Source of the DNA: Butyrivibrio sp. VCB2006
GTDB lineage: Bacteria; Bacillota; Clostridia; Lachnospirales; Lachnospiraceae
Reading direction: 5' to 3'
DNA length: 64,000 nucleotides
Assembly (NCBI RefSeq): GCF_000420945.1
Contig: NZ_ATVX01000006.1
Span: forward strand, 1-64,000
In this document: piece by piece, positions 27,086 through 35,390 of the stretch
How the letters are laid out: every line of letters starts with the position of its first letter
How positions within the stretch are numbered: the stretch's first letter is position 1
Program-made: the position numbers and the translations under genes
Notes under the pieces: generated by a model
The model's input: only the letters and a program-made list of their open reading frames with translations
Database searches by the model: none
Told to the model about the DNA's origin: nothing

Positions 27086-28663
27086 TTGATACGAATAATG
27101 ATTGTTGATGATATGCCTATCTTCCTTGAGTACTTACGTGGGTGTATCGACTGGAATTCATATGGATTTGAAATATGCTGCGAGGCACATGACGGAAAAG
27201 AAGCTTTGGAAAAGCTTGATGAATTCTATCCGGATGTGGTTCTTACTGATATTACCATGCCTTATCTAAATGGGCTTGAGCTGGCGGAAAAGATAACCAA
27301 AGACTACCCTGAAATATCAGTTATTCTCATAACAGGCAATAATGAATTTGAATATGCCAGAAAGGCTGTTAAATTAGGTGTCTGCGACTATATTGTTAAG
27401 CCTTTTGAGAAGGAGGAACTTATTCTTTCTCTTTTAAAGCTGCAGGATAATATCGGAAAAGCTGTTGAGAGCACTGCCACAAAAAAAGATGAACATTATG
27501 ATGAACTTAGAGGTCTGATCTATGCAGGGGCTCATGATGAAGAAGCTGCAAAAAAACTGGAAGAATCCTTATTTGAAAGGACAGGTCAAAGCGGCGGATA
27601 TCTTCTTGCGCTTATAAGGTTTGATTCTAAGGCTTTTTCTGAAAAAGAAGGTGATTCCAGAGAACAGCTTATGAACTGGGAAAATCTTATTGCAAAAATG
27701 CTGGCTGATAAATTGGATATCGCCGGTAAATTTGAGATTTTCCACGATTTTGAGAACAATATTGTAGCTCTAATGAGTTTTGATTCTTCTGACGACATAA
27801 ATAATTACAAGGGGTATGAATTTGCTGATATTATCCAGATAGTTAAAAATCAATTGGAGATTGGAAGCGCTATAGCTCTTTCTTTTGCCGAATCTATTAT
27901 TGATGTAAAAAAGGCTTATGAGAAAGCCTTGGGATTTCTAACTGAAAAGGGATATGGCCAGCTTTGGGATCTTAGAAATAATACCGAAAACATATCCTAT
28001 TCATCACTGGATGCCATTATAAGGCTAAATAAAGACCTTGAGGTCCTTTCGGCAGACGATGCGGAAGAGGTTCTAAATACTCTTTGGGATAAGCTAAGGG
28101 ACAAAAAAAATAGTGATGAAAACAAAATATCAATTACTGATATGAATCTTTTTACCAGTGCAATCAGTATTCTGATGACGAATATTATCAGTAAGGGCTT
28201 TTCTATTGATAAGATTTACGGAGATGGTTTCTCACCGGAAAAGTTTATGGCAATGGCATCTTCTTCTGAGGAGATGAAAAACAACGTTGTCTTCTTGTAT
28301 AGGAAGAGAATTGAGTTTGAAAAGGGAAAAAAGCAGTCAAAGACACACGACATAGCAAGTGCAGCCAAGGACTATATTGAGATGAACTATTACGACAGCA
28401 ATCTTTCTATCTCTGATATTTCAGAAAAGCTGTGCGTTAATCAGACATACCTTCGCAAAATGTTTAAGAGCGAAATGGATATGACGCTGACAGAGTATAT
28501 TACTCAATATCGTATGCAGATGGCTAAACAGCTTTTGACCACAACAGATGAGAAGCTATCATCTATAGCCGAAAAAGTCGGCTTTAATGATGTGAGTTAT
28601 TTTTCCAATGTGTTCAAAAAGTTTTATGGCATTTCACCAAGGAGCATGAGTAAGGAATCGTGA
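27086..28663 (+). CDS. Response regulator with AraC-type DNA-binding domain (YesN-like)
   Basis: 525 aa, TTG start with GGAG seven bases upstream, 15 bases after the kinase gene. The receiver domain has the acidic pair Asp8/Asp9, phospho-acceptor Asp55 in VVLTDITMP, and Lys in DYIVKPFEKE. A ~250-residue middle region of unclear fold separates it from the C-terminal AraC domain (~residues 425-525, with LSISDISEKLCVNQTYLRKMFK and the second helix-turn-helix IAEKVGFNDVSYFSNVFKK). It likely activates the sugar transporter genes upstream. Confidence 0.93.
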   Translation: MIRIMIVDDMPIFLEYLRGCIDWNSYGFEICCEAHDGKEALEKLDEFYPDVVLTDITMPYLNGLELAEKITKDYPEISVILITGNNEFEYARKAVKLGVCDYIVKPFEKEELILSLLKLQDNIGKAVESTATKKDEHYDELRGLIYAGAHDEEAAKKLEESLFERTGQSGGYLLALIRFDSKAFSEKEGDSREQLMNWENLIAKMLADKLDIAGKFEIFHDFENNIVALMSFDSSDDINNYKGYEFADIIQIVKNQLEIGSAIALSFAESIIDVKKAYEKALGFLTEKGYGQLWDLRNNTENISYSSLDAIIRLNKDLEVLSADDAEEVLNTLWDKLRDKKNSDENKISITDMNLFTSAISILMTNIISKGFSIDKIYGDGFSPEKFMAMASSSEEMKNNVVFLYRKRIEFEKGKKQSKTHDIASAAKDYIEMNYYDSNLSISDISEKLCVNQTYLRKMFKSEMDMTLTEYITQYRMQMAKQLLTTTDEKLSSIAEKVGFNDVSYFSNVFKKFYGISPRSMSKES

Positions 28664-28695
28664 GTGTTGCGCAACACTCAATAGGAGGAATTGTC

Positions 28696-29586
28696 ATGTC
28701 GATGAATAATACTGAATTTCAGACATTTCTGAAAAAACTGATCGAAGATGAAAAGAATGTGTATATCCCGGTTAATTCAAGTCTGTTTGAGAAGATTATT
28801 CATATAGATGCAAACTGCAGGAATATACATCCCAATCAGGATGATGAATTCTGCTTTCCTGAAGTTGGGCCCAGCTATCGTATTATTGGTGAGTATGAAA
28901 AGCAGTTTAGGGATGAAATAAGCAGAGGCTTTAAACCTAGAATGGAGCCGCTTGTTGTTATGAAGGCACATCCCAAAGGTTTTATGCTTGTTAATGGCCA
29001 TCACAGATGGGCTGCAGCTCTTAAAATTGGCATGAAAAAGGTACCTATTAAGCTTGTAAACATGATGATGGAGGAAGATATTAAGCGTATCCTCAATAAG
29101 TCCGATCATGATAAAAGAGTTACTCTTGATCTGGATGAGGTTGTTTTCCGTACTCCTGAAGATGAATATATTGAAAAAACTAAAGGTCTTTTAACTAAAA
29201 AATCCTCTAAGAGAATCAGGCTTGGAATACCGGCTCTTTTCAGATATCTTAAGTCCAACGGCTATGACATTTGGGTATATTCATCCCAGTATTATTCAAT
29301 AGATAATATTGCACTTATGTTCAAGAAATATTCGGTTCAGGTGGATGGCATTATTTCCGGAAGCGGTAAAAAAGGTATTTATGATGAGCAGAAGGTAACT
29401 TCTCTGAAGGAATTAATTACCGGTAAATATAAAACAACTATTCATATTGATAATGATATGGTTGTAGTCACAAAGGGAAAAGGGGCTGATTTTGAAGAAT
29501 ATGAAATTCGTTCGAATGACGAATTATGGTCTAAAGACGTAATTGATTTATTCGAGAAAATGAGAAAACAGGATACTGATACTTAA
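28696..29586 (+). CDS. ParB-like nuclease-fold domain fused to a HAD-like domain
   Basis: 296 aa from the ATG with AGGAGGAA seven bases upstream; an in-frame upstream codon at 28660 overlaps the regulator stop and is unlikely. Residues ~60-115 match the ParB/Srx fold, with MEPLVVMKAHPKGFMLVNGH and HHRWAA (His102, His103, Arg104). The second half looks like a HAD phosphohydrolase: motif I LDLDEVVFRT (Asp145, Asp147), motif II VYSS (194-197), and a late acidic motif HIDND (250-254). The substrate is not known. ParB-fold proteins can be nucleases, CTPases or kinases; here the pairing with HAD suggests nucleotide or phosphate chemistry. This is inference. Confidence 0.7.
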   Translation: MSMNNTEFQTFLKKLIEDEKNVYIPVNSSLFEKIIHIDANCRNIHPNQDDEFCFPEVGPSYRIIGEYEKQFRDEISRGFKPRMEPLVVMKAHPKGFMLVNGHHRWAAALKIGMKKVPIKLVNMMMEEDIKRILNKSDHDKRVTLDLDEVVFRTPEDEYIEKTKGLLTKKSSKRIRLGIPALFRYLKSNGYDIWVYSSQYYSIDNIALMFKKYSVQVDGIISGSGKKGIYDEQKVTSLKELITGKYKTTIHIDNDMVVVTKGKGADFEEYEIRSNDELWSKDVIDLFEKMRKQDTDT

Positions 29587-29596
29587 AAAAGGTCAA

Positions 29597-29625
29597 TTGA
29601 ATATCGTCTTTTGCTTGTTTATAAT
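29597..29625 (+). promoter_or_regulatory. proA promoter
   Basis: TTGAAT (29597-29602), 17-base spacer, TATAAT (29620-29625); 49 bases before the proA start codon. Confidence 0.7.
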
Positions 29626-29673
29626 TTAATAATCGTAGTTGTTGTGGGCGGCTTTATGGGATTGGAGAAAAGT

Positions 29674-30918
29674 ATGGAATTACTTGAGATTTGTAAAAGA
29701 GCGAAAGAAGTTAAGTACGAAGTACAAAGGCTTAGTACGAAAGCCAAGGATGATGCGCTTTTAGCTGTTGCCAAGGCACTTACAGATAAAAAGGACTTTA
29801 TTCTTGATGCAAATAAAAAGGATTATGATAACGGCGTAGCCGGGGGTATGCATCAGGGAATGCTTGATAGGCTTAAGCTTGATGAAAAGCGTATTAGTGC
29901 TATGGCTGAAGGTCTTCGCCAGGTTACGGAGTTAGAAGATCCTATCGGTACTGAGATAGAGAGTTTTGAAAGACCAAACGGTCTAAAAATATCAAAGGTG
30001 AGAGTGCCATTTGGCGTAATCGGTATAATCTATGAATCAAGGCCAAATGTTACTGCTGATGCATTTAGTCTTACTTTTAAATCAGGTAATGCAGTTATTC
30101 TAAAGGGCGGTAGCGATGCTATTAATTCCAATATAGCAATTACCAAGGTTATAAGAGATGCCCTTTCTGAGCAGGGAATTAACCCTGATGTTGTCCAGCT
30201 TATAGAAGATACAGACAGATCCGTTACAAAAGCCTTCATGCAGATGAAGGACTATGTTGATGTCCTGATTCCTAGAGGAAGTGCAGGTCTTATTCGTGCT
30301 GTAGTTGAGAATTCTACAATTCCGGTAATTGAGACGGGAACCGGAAATTGTCATATTTATGTTGATAAAGACGCTGATATAAAGAAAGCGATAAAGATTA
30401 TAATCAATGCCAAGACTCAGAGAATTGGCGTGTGTAACGCTGCAGAATCCCTTGTAGTGCATAAGGATATTAAGAAAAAATTCCTTCCGCGCTTTGGCGA
30501 AGCTATGAGAGAGTACGACGTAGAAGTCAGGGCAGATGAACTTTCTTTTGACTTGATTGACGGAGCAGTTTCTGCAACAGAAGAGGACTTTGGAAAAGAG
30601 TATCTGGACTATATCATTTCTGTTAAGACAGTGGGAAGTGTAGAAGAGGCTATAGATCATATAAACAAGTATAATACCGGCCATTCGGAAGCAATTATTA
30701 CTGAGAATCAGGAAACCGCTGAAAAGTTTCTAAGCGGAGTTGATGCTGCCTGCGTTTATGTTAATGCCTCCACAAGGTTTACAGATGGCTTTGAATTTGG
30801 TTTTGGCGCAGAGATAGGAATCAGTACTCAAAAACTCCATGCAAGAGGCCCTATGGGACTTAGAGAACTGACATCCTACAAGTACAGAATTGTGGGAGAT
30901 GGACAAATAAGAGCATAA
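29674..30918 (+). CDS. proA: Gamma-glutamyl phosphate reductase
   Basis: Second step of proline synthesis: reduces gamma-glutamyl phosphate to glutamate semialdehyde with NADPH. The start at 29674 is chosen (TTGGAG six bases upstream; 414 aa, the normal length) because the upstream extension to 29611 lies over the promoter. Catalytic Cys254 in RIGVCNAAESLVVH; other signatures are YESRPNVTADAF and the C-terminal STRFTDGFEFGFGAEIGIS. The kinase gene proB, usually adjacent, is not in this window. Confidence 0.96.
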   Translation: MELLEICKRAKEVKYEVQRLSTKAKDDALLAVAKALTDKKDFILDANKKDYDNGVAGGMHQGMLDRLKLDEKRISAMAEGLRQVTELEDPIGTEIESFERPNGLKISKVRVPFGVIGIIYESRPNVTADAFSLTFKSGNAVILKGGSDAINSNIAITKVIRDALSEQGINPDVVQLIEDTDRSVTKAFMQMKDYVDVLIPRGSAGLIRAVVENSTIPVIETGTGNCHIYVDKDADIKKAIKIIINAKTQRIGVCNAAESLVVHKDIKKKFLPRFGEAMREYDVEVRADELSFDLIDGAVSATEEDFGKEYLDYIISVKTVGSVEEAIDHINKYNTGHSEAIITENQETAEKFLSGVDAACVYVNASTRFTDGFEFGFGAEIGISTQKLHARGPMGLRELTSYKYRIVGDGQIRA

Positions 30919-30922
30919 AGGT

Positions 30923-30988
30923 GGATAAATTTATCCAAAGATAGTAATATAGGATGTGGCGTGATTATCAAATAAAATTGCGCCACAT
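30923..30988 (+). other. Palindrome and stem-loop between proA and the aldolase gene
   Basis: A perfect palindrome GGATAAATTTATCC (30923-30936) follows the proA stop. It is followed by an 8-bp stem ATGTGGCG (30954-30961) / CGCCACAT (30981-30988) with a 19-base loop. No U-tract follows, so this is more likely an mRNA-processing or stabilising structure than a strong terminator. Confidence 0.5.
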
Positions 30989-31015
30989 ATTATAGTATTG
31001 GGGAAATTTGGGGAA

Positions 31016-32122
31016 ATGGCTATTACTACAAATGAAGAACTTCTTGAAGCCAAGAAGCATATAATTGAAGTCTCCAGAGAGCTTGCTGAGGTGGGACTTC
31101 TGGTTCGCACATGGGGAAATATCAGCCAGAGGGTTGATGAGAATTCTTTTATTATCACACCAAGTGGAATTAAATACGACGATCTTACTCCTGATATGAT
31201 CGTTAAGGTTAAGATAAGCGACCTTTCTTACGAAGGGGATGTTCTGCCCTCAAGTGAGAAAGCTGTTCATGCTGCTTGCTACAAGGCTCGCAGAGATGTT
31301 GACTTTATTGTTCATACACATCAGGTTTATGCATCCTGCGCAGGAACTCTTGGAATCAAGAAAATCCTGACCTACTTCGATGATACGGATATGGTTATCC
31401 CAGTGGCTCCCTATGCACTTCCGGGAACTGAAAAGCTTGCTTCTAATGTGGAGATGACTGTTAAAAAATACCCTGACATAAATGGAATTATCATGGCTAA
31501 CCATGGCACTATCTGTATGGGTGTAAACTCCAAGGAGGCCGTTTTTGAGGCTGAGAGAATGGAGGTTGCCTGTCATAATTTTCTTGTGGATGTTTGCAAG
31601 ACAGATATGAATCATGGTGTAGAAGTTGGTTTTAACAGCCATTTGGAAAATGGTGAGATTGTTTATGACAGTCCGGATACACCAATCAGGGTAAAAGAGA
31701 TTCATGAGAAAATCTACAAAAAGCGTCCTGATGTTAAGTTCATTGTTCATAACAAATCAGAAGCGGTTATGACAGTATCCAGAAGAGCCAGTCATATGAG
31801 ACCACTTCTGGATGATTTTGCTCAACTTATAGGCTATAGTGTTAAAGTTCCCAGCAATGAGCATGGTAAAGACGGACAGAGCTATCACAATATCAAAAAG
31901 AATGTTAATGCGATCTTTTCACTTAACGATGGGGCGTATTGTGTAGGTTCTACTTACGATGATGCTATGGCTGTAGCTATAGTTCTTGATAAGGGATGTA
32001 TCGCGTATATTTCTGTTATGCGAAACGGAGAAGGACATTATCTTTCACTCTGGGAGAGTTACAAGATGAATAGGCATTATAGAAAGTCCTATTCCAAACT
32101 TGCGGATAAAAAAGGTAATTGA
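31016..32122 (+). CDS. Class II aldolase/adducin-family protein with two tandem domains
   Basis: 368 aa from the ATG at 31016 with GGGG upstream; a TTG at 30998 is the alternative. The first domain (~1-200) is complete: acid/base Glu in PSSEKAVHAACY, zinc ligands His100 and His102 in IVHTHQVYAS, and His163 in NHGTICMG. The second (~205-345) follows the same pattern but has lost the ligands: IVHNKSEA at 243-250 in place of HTH and NDGAYC at 304-309 in place of NHG. Family members cleave or epimerise phosphosugars such as fuculose- or methylthioribulose-phosphate. The sugar is not identifiable. Confidence 0.85.
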   Translation: MAITTNEELLEAKKHIIEVSRELAEVGLLVRTWGNISQRVDENSFIITPSGIKYDDLTPDMIVKVKISDLSYEGDVLPSSEKAVHAACYKARRDVDFIVHTHQVYASCAGTLGIKKILTYFDDTDMVIPVAPYALPGTEKLASNVEMTVKKYPDINGIIMANHGTICMGVNSKEAVFEAERMEVACHNFLVDVCKTDMNHGVEVGFNSHLENGEIVYDSPDTPIRVKEIHEKIYKKRPDVKFIVHNKSEAVMTVSRRASHMRPLLDDFAQLIGYSVKVPSNEHGKDGQSYHNIKKNVNAIFSLNDGAYCVGSTYDDAMAVAIVLDKGCIAYISVMRNGEGHYLSLWESYKMNRHYRKSYSKLADKKGN

Positions 32123-32125
32123 TTG

Positions 32126-33595
32126 ATGTTAAAAAAGACACAGATAGCTTTAATAACTGTAATTCTTGCCCTACTGGTGATTATTCCTGTAGGGCTTTTA
32201 GTTAGCGGCATGAGCGATGATTTTGAGGATCAGGCTGAAGCAGAGCAAAGCTCCATTTTCCAATCTGTTTCAAATCTCGAAGCCTTGGATTTGGGCCTCA
32301 TTGATGGTAATGAACTAAGGGAAGAAAACGGTATTGATGCAAGCAGTGGTAATTCAAGTTTACAGGTAGAAGCAGAAGATATCACTGTTTCTATTTCTCT
32401 TAGATCTATCCAGGATGATCTAAAGATCAAGCTTTCCAATAGTGCTACTGATAAGCTTATCTCTAATGTGAATTTTACAGTTACAGTAAAAGGAAAAAAT
32501 AAGACTGTAGATTATTCTGATTCTGATATGGATGGTATTATCTATATTCCATATGTGGAAGCTGGGGATTATACAGTTTTTTTATCAGATATATCAGCTG
32601 ACAACAAGAATTATCATGCGGATAAATCTCAGACTATCACGGTATCGGATTCTATCAAATATACCAAGGTTGATATTAAGGATGAGATCAAAGAAGAGTC
32701 TCAGATCAATGTAGCTGCTGAGGATACTAAGGTACAGGACGCAGACCAGACAACGGATATTTCCGGTGCATCAGATGTGACAGGTAGTCAGGACAGTAGT
32801 GCTACAGCTGCAACTCCTGAACTTCATGAAGATGATATTTCGGAGGATGCAGAGGATCTTCTTGCTCAGATTGAAGCTGAAACTGCAGCCAGTGAGGCCT
32901 CTAAGGCTGGATACAAAGGAGCAGAGGGTGGAACTATTACGGCACATACACCTTCGGAGGCTCCAGCTATCGCATCAGATCCACAGTATATTGCAGCTCA
33001 CAGCGGCACAAAGGGCATTGATGTTTCTAAACATAACGGAAACATTAACTGGAGTGCAGTTAAAAATGATGGTATAAACTTTGCAATTATAAGATGCGGT
33101 TACAGAGGATCAAGCTCCGGAGCCCTGGTAATTGACCCACTTTATTACACCAATATGGCCGGAGCCCAGAGTAACGGCATCAACACGGGCGTATACTTCT
33201 TTACCCAGGCCGTCAACGAAGCAGAAGCGGTAGAAGAGGCCTCCATGGTTCTTGAACTTCTTAGTGGCTATTCTTTGCAAATGCCGGTTTATCTCGATGT
33301 TGAAGCCAGTCATGGCCGTGGAGATCAGATATCCTCCGAAGAAAGAACTGCGGTCTGCCACGCATTTCTAACCACAATTAGAAACGCCGGCTACACAGCA
33401 GGCATCTACTCAAACAAAAAATGGTTCGAAGAGGGGCGCCTAAACACTGCCTCTTTTACTGATTACAAAATCTGGCTCGCTCAATACGTAGACATTCCAA
33501 CCTACAGCGCCACTCGCTACGACATGTGGCAGTACACCTCCAAGGGTCAAGTAAACGGCATTGGCGGCTACGTAGACATGAACGTCCTCCGCTAA
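32126..33595 (+). CDS. Membrane-anchored GH25 lysozyme-like muramidase
   Basis: 489 aa starting four bases after the aldolase stop. An N-terminal hydrophobic anchor (~8-30) is followed by a beta-sandwich-like segment (~85-175) and a Ser/Glu/Ala-rich linker. The GH25 domain occupies ~295-489. It opens GIDVSKHNGNINWSAV with Asp299 and carries the catalytic pair Asp391/Glu393 in YLDVEAS; DMWQYTS and YVDMNVL close it. It would cut peptidoglycan outside the membrane. The last ~160 codons use clearly more C-ending codons than the rest, unlike most neighbours. The stop codon is the outer edge of the long inverted repeat. Confidence 0.9.
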   Translation: MLKKTQIALITVILALLVIIPVGLLVSGMSDDFEDQAEAEQSSIFQSVSNLEALDLGLIDGNELREENGIDASSGNSSLQVEAEDITVSISLRSIQDDLKIKLSNSATDKLISNVNFTVTVKGKNKTVDYSDSDMDGIIYIPYVEAGDYTVFLSDISADNKNYHADKSQTITVSDSIKYTKVDIKDEIKEESQINVAAEDTKVQDADQTTDISGASDVTGSQDSSATAATPELHEDDISEDAEDLLAQIEAETAASEASKAGYKGAEGGTITAHTPSEAPAIASDPQYIAAHSGTKGIDVSKHNGNINWSAVKNDGINFAIIRCGYRGSSSGALVIDPLYYTNMAGAQSNGINTGVYFFTQAVNEAEAVEEASMVLELLSGYSLQMPVYLDVEASHGRGDQISSEERTAVCHAFLTTIRNAGYTAGIYSNKKWFEEGRLNTASFTDYKIWLAQYVDIPTYSATRYDMWQYTSKGQVNGIGGYVDMNVLR

Positions 33596-34318
33596 TCCCG
33601 CCGCCCGCGGCCTTCCGCTTCATTTTCAATACACGCGGCACCCCGGCCCCGGCTGGGAATAGCGATTCGCAATGAGATATTTTTTCGCCTTGAGAGTGCC
33701 TGGATAAGTTCATGAGTCTCAAAAAGCTCTTTCAAGAATTCTGGTTATGGCTCAACATGTCTGAGCATCCATTGGCCCTTTATCTGCGCTGTATTTTCGC
33801 CAGCTTGTCACTGGCAAATGAAACATTTCTAAGATGTTCGAGCACACTTTCTTTTAAAGCGCCCTCTACGGTCAAAACTTGCAGAGCAGACAATTGAATT
33901 ATTAGGAAAATGCCATAACGGTGCGTAGCACCTGAAAAAAGAGAAGAAATCTACTTCTTCAAGCTTGCTTGAAAGATAGATTTCTTCTCTTTTTATATGC
34001 TCGCTTTGCGAGCTATGGCATTTTCTATATTTACTATATTCACCTGCTCTGCTTCAGACAAGCCCTTCGAGGGCGCGGGAAAGTGTGCTGTTTCGAACAT
34101 CAGAAATTGTCATTTGCCATCTCAGACTCGTCGGGCAAAAACACATGCTCGGAACCGGGCCAAGAATGCGAGTTTTGAGCCATAGAATTCTTGATTGAAC
34201 TTTTTGAGGCCATGAACTCCCAAGCAGGAACGGTGAAAAAAATCTCTTGCGTGAGCGAAGTCCCAGCCGGGGTGCGTGCTCTTGATGGTGGTGGAAGTGG
34301 AAGGCCGCCCGCGGGGTA
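33596..34318. repeat. 723-bp imperfect inverted repeat filling the space between two convergent genes
   Basis: The left half (33596-33953) and the reverse complement of the right half (33977-34318) align from stop codon to centre. Shared blocks include GCGGCCTTCC (33607-33616 / 34299-34308), TCAAGAATTCT (33732-33742 / 34184-34194), GATGTTCGA (33833-33841 / 34093-34101), GCACACTTTC (33842-33851 / 34079-34088) and AAAATGCCATA (33907-33917 / 34014-34024). Between them lie variable segments, several of which are local hairpins of different sequence in each arm, such as GGTGC-GTA-GCACC (33920-33932) against GCTCGC-TTT-GCGAGC (33999-34013). The centre is a bidirectional terminator. No protein is convincingly encoded. 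Confidence 0.92.
33935..33996. terminator. Bidirectional terminator at the centre of the inverted repeat
   Basis: AAAAAGAGAAGAAATCTA (33936-33953) pairs perfectly with TAGATTTCTTCTCTTTTT (33977-33994), with an inner stem TTCAAG/CTTGAA (33958-33963 / 33968-33973). A-runs on one side and T-runs on the other give a U-tract for both the GH25 and the potABCD transcripts. Confidence 0.92.
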
Positions 34319-35389
34319 TTAGTAGTCGGCGGATTTTACTTCCATCCAGGCGTCGTTGTAGAGACGGTCGGCGTCGTAGCCAAGGTATTTGTAGGACTCG
34401 GTTGGGAAGGTGTCGAGGTCCGGGAAGGCTACTTTGGAGTTCTTGATGTCTTCGTCCTCGATGTTTTCTTTGGCAACGTCGTTAGGTGTGGAGTAGGTGA
34501 TGTACTCGAAGTTCTTGAGGGCGATGTCGCCGCGGCACATGAAATCGATCCATTTTTCTGCGTTCTCTGAGTTCTTGGACTCTTTGGTGATTACCCAGGA
34601 GTCTATCCATACGTTGGTGCCCTCCTTGGGTACTACGTAGACAAGGTCCGGGTTTTCTCTGGCTGTGTAAATGGCTTCTCCGGAATAGATTACGCCAAGA
34701 GCAGCTTCGCCGCCTATCATCTTGTCACGTACCTGATCTACTACGTAGGCTTGGACTAAAGGTTTCTGGGCTATGAGGTCGTCAGTGGCTACGGAAATTT
34801 CGCTTGGATTTGTTGAGTTGAGAGAGTAGCCGTTACGTAGAAGAGCTACCATCATGGCATCCCTTACAGAATCCTGCATCAGGATCTGGCCATTGTATTT
34901 GGGATTCCAAAGGATATCCCAACTGTCCACAACATCGTCAACCATGGTTTTGTTGTAGAGAATACCTACGGTTCCCCAGCAGTAGGGGACGGAGTACTTG
35001 TTTTCAGGGTCGAAATCCTGAGACTGTGCAAAGTACTGCTCACCTATGTTGGCGGCGTTTGGGATATTGTCAAAATTCAGCTCTTTTAACATGTCATTTT
35101 CAATGAGCTTCTGAATCATGTAGTCTGAAGGACATACCACGTCATAGGCTGAGTTGTCCTGAGCAAGCTTGGCGAACATTATCTCGTTGGTCTCGAACAT
35201 ATCATAGATAACGTCAATTCCATATTCATCTTCAAATTCGCCGATTACATCTTCGTCTATATATTCGCCCCAGTTATATACATAGAGCTTTCCGTTTGGA
35301 TATTTGGATAAATCACTGCTGTCACAGCCTACCAGACATGGAATGATCATGGCAGCTGTGAGAATGCAGGAAATAATGCGCATCTTCAT
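34319..35389 (-). CDS. potD: Spermidine/putrescine-binding lipoprotein
   Basis: Extracellular polyamine-binding component, 356 aa from the ATG with GGAGAAAT upstream; an in-frame extension to 35431 lies inside potC and is rejected. The lipobox is IPCLVGC (Cys22). The mature protein starts with LYVYNWGEYIDEDVIGEFE, typical of PotD/PotF, and contains the polyamine-site segments YDVVCPSDYMIQKL and EGTNVWIDSWVI. The 3' third uses many C-ending codons compared with the start. It begins one base after the potC stop. Confidence 0.95.
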   Translation of the reverse strand: MKMRIISCILTAAMIIPCLVGCDSSDLSKYPNGKLYVYNWGEYIDEDVIGEFEDEYGIDVIYDMFETNEIMFAKLAQDNSAYDVVCPSDYMIQKLIENDMLKELNFDNIPNAANIGEQYFAQSQDFDPENKYSVPYCWGTVGILYNKTMVDDVVDSWDILWNPKYNGQILMQDSVRDAMMVALLRNGYSLNSTNPSEISVATDDLIAQKPLVQAYVVDQVRDKMIGGEAALGVIYSGEAIYTARENPDLVYVVPKEGTNVWIDSWVITKESKNSENAEKWIDFMCRGDIALKNFEYITYSTPNDVAKENIEDEDIKNSKVAFPDLDTFPTESYKYLGYDADRLYNDAWMEVKSADY

Positions 35390-35390
35390 T

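Noticed and set aside
33712..34185. Short open frames on the plus strand inside the long inverted repeat
   Set aside because: They have no ribosome sites, no recognisable similarity and lie across palindromic blocks and the central terminator. The repeat explains the sequence better.
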